From contig NC_035796.1 of the NCBI RefSeq assembly GCF_001653235.2, positions 3,038,001 through 3,102,000 of the forward strand: 64,000 nucleotides of DNA, given 5' to 3'. Below the pieces are notes generated by a model that made no database searches, had not been told where the DNA came from, and saw only the letters and a program-made list of their open reading frames with translations. Each line of letters begins with the position of its first letter. Position 1 is the first letter of the stretch. Shown here piece after piece: positions 22,310 to 31,445 of this stretch. This stretch comes from Pochonia chlamydosporia 170 (taxonomy: Eukaryota > Ascomycota > Sordariomycetes > Hypocreales > Clavicipitaceae). The position numbers and the translations under genes were made by a program.

Positions 22310-23290
22310 AGTAAGGCGCTCCAGAATCTCTCTCTTAACCACGCTAACTCCGTCCCTTTCTAAAAATATTATCTTAGCCGCATTATTTATGCTAACCTAT
22401 AGGCTATTATCTATTGCGAGAAGCTATAGCAGGCGCTTATAGATTAGGCTTATAGCATTAGTTATCTAATAAGCAAACGCTAGCTAATAGGCCTTACAGC
22501 TAAGTAATTAGCGTTAGTTATATCTAATTCTAAAGTTTAATAGCTTACTATCTAGCTATAAAAATTACGCCTAGGATCTAAATAGCATAAGATAACATAC
22601 TGTAAGTTATAATTACTAAAGTAGAGGCTAAAGAGAGAACTAAAATAGAAGATTTAAGATAACTAGACTAACAAACAGGCTATAGAGGATATTAAACGCT
22701 AACTCTAAGGAGTTAGCTTTATAGAACCATAGGTAGATAATGCAATCTGTCCCTAGCGGCCGGCCTAAAAGTTGCTAGTTAAGGCCCTAAAGACTCTAGT
22801 TAATAATACTCTTAAGGGATAGTATTAACGTAGGGATAACGCGATTAAGGCTATAGTTATATACTGCAGCATCAAAGAGGGGCTAATAATATGCTATACT
22901 TATGTACTGCTAATAATACTAGTCTTAAATAAGAATCTTTATAAGCACCTAAAAGATAGTCTACTATTTCTCGCAACTATATCTATTTTTATTAATAATC
23001 CTAAATAGAGGCCTAGAAGGTGTTTCCTCTGTATTAGCAATACACTCTTATTGCTATTAGATAACCCGCGCGTAGAAGATAAGATTAGCGAATTCTACAC
23101 GCTAGGAGATTTAAGTAAATACTTCTATTAAAGACACCTAGCGCAATTGCGGGACAACAATTAGCTAGTATGTTAGGTCTGCGATATAACTCTCGCACAT
23201 AAGATGCATCTGTAAAAGCATGCTATTATAGTTCATAGAACGGTCTCCTAAGACCTCTACCGCAAACCAATTAATTCTTTCTGCAGTTAA
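22310..23290 (+). pseudogene. Second DUF3435 relic, RIP-degraded
   Basis: The plus strand reads NLSLNHANS and KYYLSR at about 22330-22400, a H...Y-containing stretch typical of DUF3435 recombinases. Near the 3' end (about 23015-23250) it reads RCFLCISNT, DNPRVEDKISEFYTLGDLSK, RHLAQLRD, VCDITLAHKMHL.KHA. This is the same family as 14990-15836 but a different sequence. Many TAG/TAA codons; the N-terminus is not readable. It lies between two solo LTRs of the TGTAACGG family and next to the siderophore island. Confidence 0.6.
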
Positions 23291-23764
23291 GACTATTAAT
23301 ATGTTTAGATCCTGGGGTAAATAAGTATGGCAGATTAGTTTGTTTAGAACGTAAGGATAAATAGCAAGCAATATAGAGGTATAACTTCTAGATGGTCTGC
23401 AGATAAAGGCGCAAGTAATGCTCAGAGATAAGTGCGGTAGGCAGTTTCTTGTAGTCTTTCCTCTAGATATCTCCAGATATGCATAGGAAATACTTCTTCT
23501 CTGGTAGCTTATTAACCTAATATTTAGCTAGATTTATCTTTATTTATACGCAAATTAAGGATTAAGTCCGCTATTAATTTAACCTATAACTAGCTATATT
23601 GTGATACAATGCGACCATAATAATAAAATAAAGTCTGCAGCTGTAGTCAGGAACGTACCACTAGGTTAACAAGAAACTCTTAATAACTCGGATAAGAACA
23701 CATTAATATTGCAGCGGGATACACTAATAGTTTATCCACTGTTGAGTTTGGCAACCTTTGATCC
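23291..23764. other. Decayed spacer, possible extension of the DUF3435 relic
   Basis: Intermediate composition. Short plus-strand stretches continue in the same frame with TAG/TAA codons, but I cannot support a domain here. Confidence 0.35.
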
Positions 23765-23993
23765 TGTAACGGTTTAAGCGAGTATATTAACAACTGGCTA
23801 GAACTACTATAACGAGTATCTAAAGCTAAAGAAGAAAACAAAAGGAGACCAAGAAAGCAAGAGCTCACAGAGCTCTTATAGGCTTGTGAGCTTGCTTCTG
23901 CTAATCTCGCTTGTTGCTAGGGGTTACTAGTAACAAGGTTAGAGACGAAGGCGAGAGCGCCAGCCAAGCCACTATCGGGCTCAGCCCGTTACA
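23765..23993 (+). repeat. Solo LTR, TGTAACGG family
   Basis: 229 bp from TGTAACGG to CCCGTTACA. Flanks are GATCC (23760-23764) and AATCC (23994-23998), a 5-bp duplication with one G-to-A change. It marks the left boundary of the gene island. Confidence 0.8.
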
Positions 23994-24000
23994 AATCCAA

Positions 24001-24470
24001 GGGCAATGTAGGTAGTGATACAAGATTCACATCCTTTACTCTTTCCACGTTGCACGTCTCGTCTCTGTACATTCCATACATGACTGATATCCTCCGCCCT
24101 AGGTTATTATATTTCATGTCATCCACCATGCAGGCTAGGATCTCAGCAGTCCACTCTGCGTGGTAAGTAAGCGAAGTCTGCGTAACTCGATGTGCGTTGC
24201 AGATAAAAGCATCACGAATACAGCCACAGTGTGCAACTCCACGTTCTTGATGAATCGTCTTCCATGGGTTTCTCTTCGGTGTTAATAACGGGTTTTGCCT
24301 CACAGACGAGAAGCGAGGTATCTATTGCAGCCGTTTTATAGAAATCGCGGACTAGAAGAGCCAGCGCTTCTCTACGTACCGTTGGACGGCGGCAGCGTCG
24401 CGCCACTAAGTACAATGACTCATTTAACATGGGTGCCACAAACGAGCTCACTGAGCTTTGGGTGATTAGC
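24001..24470 (-). pseudogene. C-terminal relic of a Zn2Cys6-type regulator
   Basis: The minus strand reads MLNESLYLVARRCRRPTVRR then EALALLVRDFYKTAAID, the RCRxPxxRREAxxLL pattern common near the C-terminus of fungal C6 regulators. After a +1 frame change near 24240 it continues ERGVAHCGCIRDAFICN and TYHAEWTAEIL. No N-terminal domain is present upstream. The frame break and isolation from a promoter point to a pseudogene, although an assembly error could also explain the frame change. Confidence 0.5.
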
Positions 24471-25041
24471 GCCTGAGTAGGTGTGGCTAAAAGCAGCGGT
24501 GTAAAGCGTCGTGATTCCGGTTTTAAAACAAATGGTTACATTAGGCAATTTTTGGCAGCGCAGTAATGCAGAGGCTATGTTTATCATCTCTAGCGGCTAG
24601 CATTCGAAGACTCATAGTGAGGAGTGTTGAGCAGCAGCGTTTCGATCTGCTACAATTGCATACATAATTCAAACCCGTTGGTCACAAAATCATCACAGCC
24701 ACAAATTGTATGGCATGGTATTTTTGGAGTCTAAGCAGATGTAGCAATTACTGGGTATATGTTCCGCAAAATACAATGTCTGTAACTAAACATACGTAGA
24801 CTATGCTTTAACTTTGACGACAACAAACTTACTCACAACGGATCACATATCTGAACACTCTACAGTTTCGTACAGCTCTTCATGTCATCTCACACTCACC
24901 TCACCAAGGCCTTGAAGCCTCGCCTCCACTTTCACCAGACTCTTTGGAATTGGTGGCCAGCACTGGCTTATCATAACTAGAAAGTGCCCATGCTATGATC
25001 CTAGTTTCAGATTGCATTTCTATATCTTCTATCTCCTTGTA
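24471..25041. other. Intergenic, no feature supported
   Basis: Normal composition; 3' flank of the ferric reductase gene. I see no RNA gene or coding frame here. Confidence 0.5.
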
Positions 25042-27510
25042 CTACCATTGAAAGCTTTCCTCGAAATACTCAATATAGGGTAGTGAATGCACCATCTTGG
25101 TCGCTACGATCCTCCTGCAATCGTCCGCCATCCTGGCCGGACCGCATGCGACTACCGCAAGACTGTCGGTTTCTTCGGTGGACAGAGTTGCCTGAATGAC
25201 GCCTTCAGTACTCATTCGTCCAGTTCTCCACTCCACAAAACGACAAGTGGTTTCGTCACTCGATACTCTGCCCTGGGAACGAGTCACATAAACATTGACC
25301 CGCACCCGATTGCTCTTCAGAGCTTCATTTAGTTCACAGTGGAGTACATCGATGGCCAGAGCCGACTGTTGTACAGCCCAGTGAATATAAATCGCCTTTG
25401 GCCGTTTTGACGACGCTATGAGCGTCTCTAGGTACGAAAGGGGGACCGCGATCCCGCTGCCTCCCACGACGAAAAGCACTTTATCGAAGCGTTCCAAGGG
25501 GGCTGTTCTTCCATAAGGACCATCAATAGCTACGCGGAGTGTTGCTGGCTTTGGATAACTTGATTCTGCATGCTCCTTCAACCGTGAAGTGAAGCTGTCA
25601 TAGGGACGAATCAGAAATGTCATCTCTTCTGCACGTCTTTTCGGCTCTATTCCCATGTCGTCGAGAGAAAGTGGCTCGCTTCTCAATAGAGGCGCATGCT
25701 CTTGTGGTTGCGCCGCACTTCGATTATTCCCTGACACAGATGCCACTGTAAAGGGGTGGCTTTCCCAAAAGTCCCATTTGTTTAGCACCATAATATAGCA
25801 GAATGTCCCTGGTTTGACTTGATAAAAGTTTGAAGATAGTGGAACAACCAGACGAATCATGTGAGCTTGCTCATTGTACGTGACCGAGGCATGAGTATCC
25901 CAGAAGACCGGGTTGAAAGCAATGATCCGAGCCCCGCGAAGAACCCGATCGAGTAGCCATATCACTGCTGGAACCCACACGAGAGCATCATAAACACCTT
26001 TGAATATCCAAACGTGGCTTGAATCGCAGTTAGCTCATCAACTTGTAATAGAACTTCAGATAAGGCTTACCCCAGCATGGTAACAAGGATCAAGATCGAT
26101 AGCACAATGTGTACGACAAGGAAGACTTCATATTGCCTACGCCGAACCCAGAAAACCGAGAAAACTACAAGTAAACTCATGAAAACGGTGGCCTGCCCCA
26201 AAGTCAGCCGGCCGCAAAATGAAAAAGTGATCTGGTAACTAACCAGCTCCCCTGTCCACCAGAAGGTCAGCGCCCACAGCCGCCAGAAATACTCCCATCC
26301 ACCTTCTGCAAAGCCATTAGTAAAATTGGTTTGTTTGGTAAGCCTGTACAATATCTTACTTCTCAAAATGAGCGCAGAGTATCCTAATGAGTGAACTATG
26401 GCCTGTACGGTTGCGATTCGGGCTAACCAGCGGTGGAAGTTGTTGTACGTTCCGAAGTTCCACCCTGTGAGCCAGATAAGCAGATTGTTTCTCATTCCAA
26501 AAAGCCATATAAGAGGAAAATTGGCAAACGAAATGATGCCTGTTCTATCAGAGACATGTCGAAGGATCTGCATCGATTTGGAAGGATAGCTGCACCGTTC
26601 ATCTTCTCAGTACGAGGTCAAGGGATGGTGCGGCAAATAGCACCTGGAACTCACTACATATTTCCCTCGAATATCCTATACCCATGGACGCTGAACGCCA
26701 CATTTATAAACACGAACAATAATAGGGTCAATGTCTGTACCCGAGGAGGCAAGGTACCCCAGCCTCCGAGATCCTGTACGCACCGCTGGCCAAACGTTGC
26801 TGGCGTGAGAGTTGTGCGCTTGAGCCATAATAACATCCGATTCTGACCAGAGAAGGATCTTGCTGACCAAATTCTTGTCCCTATGAGGACTCGGTTTGCT
26901 ATACCCATCAAAACGACCCATGCCCAGAATATTCCCATTGCCCAACCATAATAATAGTGGTAATAATGCACGTAGTCAACTGCATCCTGTTTTGTCATCC
27001 CTAGTGAGCCAACTAGACTTAAGTTCCAAACATGGGTTTAAGTTTGAAGGAAAGACTGACCAATGTTCGTCCCCAAAGATCGTAAAAGTCTTGTGACGGC
27101 AGCATCGGCTGGTTAAATAATTGGTTGTGATCTGGGTAGGTCGCATTGAATCTGACGAGCCGAGATATATCCTCATCTGTGAAGTTATCAACTATACTGT
27201 ATTGTGGAAGGTATGAACCAATCAAGTCTTTGCAGGTCCGGTTCATGCTTCTTGACTCGAGAAGCCTGACTTCGGTACTGCAACGCATGCCCCAGCAGAG
27301 GTAGAGTCCTTGCTGGTACAGACGGCTGCTGCATTCTTGAAAGGGAGGTGCTAGACCAGCGGGAACATCCGAAAACCGCAATGTCTTAAATGTCTGTCGA
27401 CATGCTTTTCCGCAAAATTTGTCGTCCACGGTATGGGCGGCTCCTTGAGCTAGATGTGGCGCAAGCGCAGCGACATAGCACGCTGATGTGCCCAATAGCC
27501 GGGATCGCAT
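25042..27510 (-). CDS. Ferric/cupric reductase (FRE type), four exons
   Basis: Plasma-membrane flavocytochrome that passes electrons from NADPH through FAD and two haems to extracellular ferric iron or ferric siderophore. Exons 27510-27061, 26986-26655, 26589-26071 and 26017-25042 join in phase to 758 aa; introns are 74, 65, 53 bp with donors GTCAGT, GTGAGT, GTAAGC. Start is the first ATG (27510), giving a signal-like MRSRLLGTSACYVAALA. Residues to ~150 form a Cys-containing outer domain, followed by the transmembrane ferric-reductase domain with histidines for haem (FHRWLARI, IVHSLGY, VVHIVLSI). HPFT (about residue 520) is the FAD motif, GGSGIAVP (about 616) and CGPARMADD (about 727) the NADPH part; it ends EYFEESFQW as this family usually does. 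An iron-type GATA site lies 128 bp upstream. It belongs to the siderophore gene group. Confidence 0.9.
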
Positions 27511-28376
27511 TTTTGGCAACAGAATGACCTTGTTCCTGTTCAAGTATGGGAATTCAACAAAGTTATAGGATCTCCGCTAATGTCGAGTGCGAAGGCTGTC
27601 GTACACGGACGAGCAATGCGTGAAATTTGATCAGATGATCAGATAAGCTGAGGTGTGGACCAGGTAGATGAGGCGTGACCACGTCTCAGGCAATTTTACA
27701 TGTACACCCCTGGGGCCTGCCTAACACTACGACAGCCAGAAGTTTATGCTGTAAAGTACAAGTTGATTTTCTACTTAAGAAAATGAAGGACATAGGTCCA
27801 TCTATATACCTAGTTTCTACTCGCCTGAACTATTCATCTACAGAAGGCCATGGAAGGTGTTCTGTTTATCATAGACGGTAGATGCTTGTTTCTTAGTATG
27901 ATTGCACAAAGACATTTGGTATTATACTCTATTGACCGCATTCGGAGCACGCAGACATGTACAAAAAGCTAGTTCGGAGACATGATTTCTGAGAATACTC
28001 AGCCTCTCGCCGCTACAGAACCCGTCTAGTGTATCTGCGGCGATCTTCATTTAACTATGACGATGGTAGAGACTCAAGTTTGGCCCATCGGGGATCTTTT
28101 TGGCTGTTTCAAATATTTTCAGCTAAATTGGATGGAGCAAATTCTCGCCCGACGAACGCAAGAAGTCCACACGGTATTACGATATTAGTAGTAGACCTAC
28201 ACTCTAATGTATAGAAATCGAACAGCACGGTTTTATCAACTGGGTGGAAGGAAATTCACGAATCATAGTGAGTAGATAGCTCAAATAACTAGGTCGAGGT
28301 GCCTCAAATAGAGATAAGTGATTGGGTGATTACATATGTATCTTAGCTAGCACTGACGAGCCTGAAGACTTGGGAC
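27511..28376. promoter_or_regulatory. Reductase upstream region
   Basis: Intergenic region between the divergently placed ends of the reductase (start 27510) and the MFS gene (stop 28377). It contains the tandem GATA site described separately; no other gene supported. Confidence 0.5.
27630..27646 (+). promoter_or_regulatory. Iron-responsive GATA site (ATCWGATAA), tandem
   Basis: The sequence reads ATCAGATGATCAGATAA: an exact ATCAGATAA at 27638-27646 preceded by the near match ATCAGATGA. ATCWGATAA is the published extended site of the SreA/Sre1/Urbs1 iron-repressor GATA factors. It lies about 120-136 bp upstream of the reductase ATG. Binding is inferred. Confidence 0.65.
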
Positions 28377-30353
28377 TTACTTTCGGTACAAAGCAAGTAT
28401 CTTCTCCCACAGTGACACAGACTTAGGCTCAGTAGAGACCGACTCTTCCTTCTGTCCATGTTGGCCGGGCACATCAACAACCTCGCCATCAAGGCCCTTG
28501 TTATTGATGGCATTTTGCTGCTTGCCGAGGTAGTAGTTAGGCATGAAGAAAGAAGCAATGAGAGGAGGGGCAGACAGGCAGATAGCAGTGACGATGATGT
28601 GGCCGTTTACAATGGCGTAGGCTCGAATGGAACCCTGGCGAATAGGGCTCAAGAAGTCATATTGGTTGCGCAGCGCCCTGATATTACCATAGATCTTGAG
28701 GACAGTCTTATTAGGGACTCCGGGAAGCTCTGTGTACATTTGATCGAGCATCTGGTTGGTCCAGATGGCAGACACAATGGCACTACCGATACTAGATCCC
28801 AACGTAGACCACAGAGTGATGATGGAGATGATGGAGGCCAAGTCCTCGTGAGGAACTGAGGCCTGAACACCAACACGGGCGCCGACGACGTTGAGGGCAG
28901 AGAGACAGAAGATTAGCTGTGCGGCAACAAGGCGAGCAGTGTCCTGAGTCATATGGCCAGTGGGATCAATTAGGAGACCATAGCCAAGAATCTTGGCCGC
29001 GGCACCGACAACCATGACGGTCTTGTAGCGGTGAGAGACGCGGTGGACCAGACCTACGACGGGGCCGACTAGACAGAGACCCATGGTAGTGACACCCAAG
29101 AAGATGGTCCACTGGTAGACAGTCCAGTCTTTGATGATGAAAATGTAGGACGGGAAGTAAGTGTTGCGAACAGACGAGGCCATCTGGTTGAAGGTGTGAA
29201 TTATGACACCAGCAATGAAAGCGCGATTCTTGATAATGCGCTTGGTCATGATAGGCTTAGGTGCGACAAATACTTCGAAGAGCACGAAGATGATGAGGCA
29301 GACGAAACCTACGACAATCATGGCAATCATGCTAGGGTTGGACCAGCCACCTTGAGAGCCCTTGGCGAGAACGAAGGGCAAGAGGATCAGGGAGAAGGCG
29401 AAACCAAGGAGAATAAGACCAAAAATGTCAATATCAATCAGACCTTGGTATGCCAGTTTGGCCCAATATCCAAAGCCCTTAGCTGTAGCCTCAGCGGCGC
29501 CAGTGCGTACGTCCTTGGAGTCAGCCATGGTGACCATGCCCGCCTTTTCACCCTGGCGCTGCATTGAATACAGGGTAATGATGGCGGGAACGAGAAGAAC
29601 GGGCACAAGAATGGCGAACATGCCCAAACCCCATCGCCAGTTGTCGACAAAGCCATCTGCAATGAAGCCGTTGACGGGCACCGTGACGACAAATGGGAGA
29701 GACAGGCAAGCGCTAAAGAAACCGCGCCATTCGAGAGGCGTCAAGTCGGCAACAATAATATCGCTAAGAAGATCGAGGCCGGACTTGCCAACCGATGTGA
29801 AGCACATACCGATCGTGTACGATGCGATAGTTTTAGCGCTGGCCGCGACAGCAAAGCCCACCACATAGAAGACGAGGATGATAACGTATGTGGTCGGTCG
29901 TGAAGTAATATCGGCCATCTTACCAATGAAAGGCTTGCTGACAGCACGAATGATTTGACCAGCAGTGTTGATGGCACCGACCTGGCTATGGCGACCAAAG
30001 GCTGAGGCTGCCAAGGTGCCGAAAATGGTGGTGGTGATGCCCATGTCGAGTGCGTATGCAAACATGGTCAGCCCGATGGAGATACCGAGCAGCCAGAGCA
30101 ACATCTTGCCTTTCTTACCAGACTGGTACAGCTGCTTGTTGAAGGCTTCGACCCTGTTGACGCCGATTTCTTTGTGACTGCCATCGTGAGAGGCGGAGCC
30201 TCGTCTCGAGTTGGCAACATTGGACGAGGAGTCATCCGGTTTAACACCCATCTCCTTGTTGGCCGTCTTCTGAAATACAGTTTCCGAGACGGGCGTTGTC
30301 TTGGGCTCCTCGCCCTCAGGATGTTTATTGCCAGCGGGTGTTGGTGTTGACAT
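28377..30353 (-). CDS. Siderophore-iron MFS transporter (SIT/Mir family)
   Basis: A single 658-codon frame starting MSTPTPAGNKH. A hydrophilic N-tail of about 85 residues is followed by an MFS body of about 14 membrane segments (LLWLLGISIGLTMFAYALDM, TYVIILVFYVVGFAVAAS, LILLGFAFSLILLPFVLA). YALDMGITTTIFGTLAAS, AGQIIRAVSKPFIGKMAD and SQGGWSNPSMIAMIV are typical of fungal siderophore-iron importers (MirA/B/C, Sit1/Arn). It probably takes up ferric hydroxamate siderophore across the plasma membrane. It could serve the ferrichrome made next door or a foreign siderophore; sequence alone does not tell. Two exact ATCTGATAA sites lie upstream, implying iron repression. The stop overlaps a splice-donor-like AAAGTAAGT, so a short further exon is possible but not supported. 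Confidence 0.9.
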   Translation of the reverse strand: MSTPTPAGNKHPEGEEPKTTPVSETVFQKTANKEMGVKPDDSSSNVANSRRGSASHDGSHKEIGVNRVEAFNKQLYQSGKKGKMLLWLLGISIGLTMFAYALDMGITTTIFGTLAASAFGRHSQVGAINTAGQIIRAVSKPFIGKMADITSRPTTYVIILVFYVVGFAVAASAKTIASYTIGMCFTSVGKSGLDLLSDIIVADLTPLEWRGFFSACLSLPFVVTVPVNGFIADGFVDNWRWGLGMFAILVPVLLVPAIITLYSMQRQGEKAGMVTMADSKDVRTGAAEATAKGFGYWAKLAYQGLIDIDIFGLILLGFAFSLILLPFVLAKGSQGGWSNPSMIAMIVVGFVCLIIFVLFEVFVAPKPIMTKRIIKNRAFIAGVIIHTFNQMASSVRNTYFPSYIFIIKDWTVYQWTIFLGVTTMGLCLVGPVVGLVHRVSHRYKTVMVVGAAAKILGYGLLIDPTGHMTQDTARLVAAQLIFCLSALNVVGARVGVQASVPHEDLASIISIITLWSTLGSSIGSAIVSAIWTNQMLDQMYTELPGVPNKTVLKIYGNIRALRNQYDFLSPIRQGSIRAYAIVNGHIIVTAICLSAPPLIASFFMPNYYLGKQQNAINNKGLDGEVVDVPGQHGQKEESVSTEPKSVSLWEKILALYRK

Positions 30354-30567
30354 GCTTGGCTTTATCTCGAGCTATAGAAGGCTCTTGAGGGAAGCAAAGA
30401 TTGTGGATGAAGGGAAGCTTGATGTCTACCAAACAAGCAGGTGATGTCGCATTGCCTGGTATTTCTACAAAGGCAGGCGGTGGGAAACAAAATTGCCTAT
30501 CCAACATGATGATGCGAGGCAATTGGGTGGTGCGGGTTCCGTTATTTCCTTTCGGTGAGTTGCATCC

Positions 30568-30576
30568 ATCTGATAA
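30568..30576 (+). promoter_or_regulatory. Iron-responsive GATA site ATCTGATAA (proximal)
   Basis: Exact ATCTGATAA, about 215 bp upstream of the MFS start at 30353. Fits the SreA/Urbs1 consensus ATCWGATAA. Confidence 0.65.
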
Positions 30577-30956
30577 GCGGATGGTGGATCGCTTCCCAGT
30601 TTGGTTTCCGACGTTGAGCGCGCAAATCGAAGCCACCTTGCAGGGTATTCGGAGCGAATAGTTCACACGGATGTCGTTCTCTGTATGTACGTGTACCTGG
30701 GTAGGTAGGTAGGCACCGCATTTACCGCGGAAAGACAAGGCCCCCATAATCATTGCATTGGCCCGGTTGTGAATCAAAGAGCCCTGGTGTATCCAACCTA
30801 ACCCAACAAGCTAACAGATTGACACACAGATTAACTTGGCTCGCGCCACAAACTCACTACCACAGAACTCACACTGTGCAGTACCCCGTACAGTGTGAAG
30901 AGCTCAGTCGATATGTACACCCCCTTTTGTGCAAAACTTGTTTCTCTCAGGAAAAG

Positions 30957-30965
30957 ATCTGATAA
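30957..30965 (+). promoter_or_regulatory. Iron-responsive GATA site ATCTGATAA (distal)
   Basis: Second exact ATCTGATAA, about 605 bp upstream of the MFS start. It is in the same orientation as the proximal site. Confidence 0.55.
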
Positions 30966-31445
30966 ACCAACGGATGCTCGTCGAGGTCCACGCCTATATC
31001 GGCCAACCCAACTAATTCCGACTTTCCAAGCGAAGCAACTATTCCCATCATGCGATTCGCAATGATCCCTACATCAATGCTGGCCTCTGATTCGATGTTT
31101 ACATGTTGCCGTCCAGCTCGTTGGATGCAAGAATATTGATACTTGACTCATCCAAATGGAGCCCAGTGATCTATCGTATTGTTGTCTGTTGTACATATGA
31201 AGAACCTCCGGTTGGGCCGCAGAACAGATGGCCACGAAGTTGTAGCGTGGTATTTGACCCTTTCTCGTCACAAAGGACGCTAACCAAAGTCCAAGTCTCG
31301 GCAATCACATTATTGTTTGTAAATGCATCACAAATCATGCCAAGAACGCATTCACCTGATATCTACTCCACATGAAGGATGAAAATCTAATAACCAACTT
31401 TTTCTTGTAATCTAAACCGTCTTGTTATGCAAATCTCCGTGATTA

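Larger units (their letters stand above)
30354..31445. promoter_or_regulatory. Promoter region of MFS gene / 3' flank of ABC gene
   Basis: 1.1 kb between the MFS start and the ABC stop. It holds two exact iron-type GATA sites (30568 and 30957). No further gene supported. Confidence 0.6.

Noticed and set aside
22292..23764. Two TGTAACGG-family LTRs at 22064 and 23765 as ends of one retrotransposon
   Set aside because: Each has its own target duplication (CCTAT and GATCC/AATCC), and the DNA between them encodes a DUF3435 relic, so they are separate solo LTRs.
28343..28385. Possible extra 3' exon of the MFS gene (AAAGTAAGT at the stop codon)
   Set aside because: A donor-like string overlaps the stop, but I found no convincing acceptor with an open frame downstream, and the protein already ends as expected.
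28458..29868. Plus-strand frames of 123-168 codons
   Set aside because: Shadows of the MFS transporter on the opposite strand, rich in Asp/Glu/Arg as mirror frames of membrane helices are.
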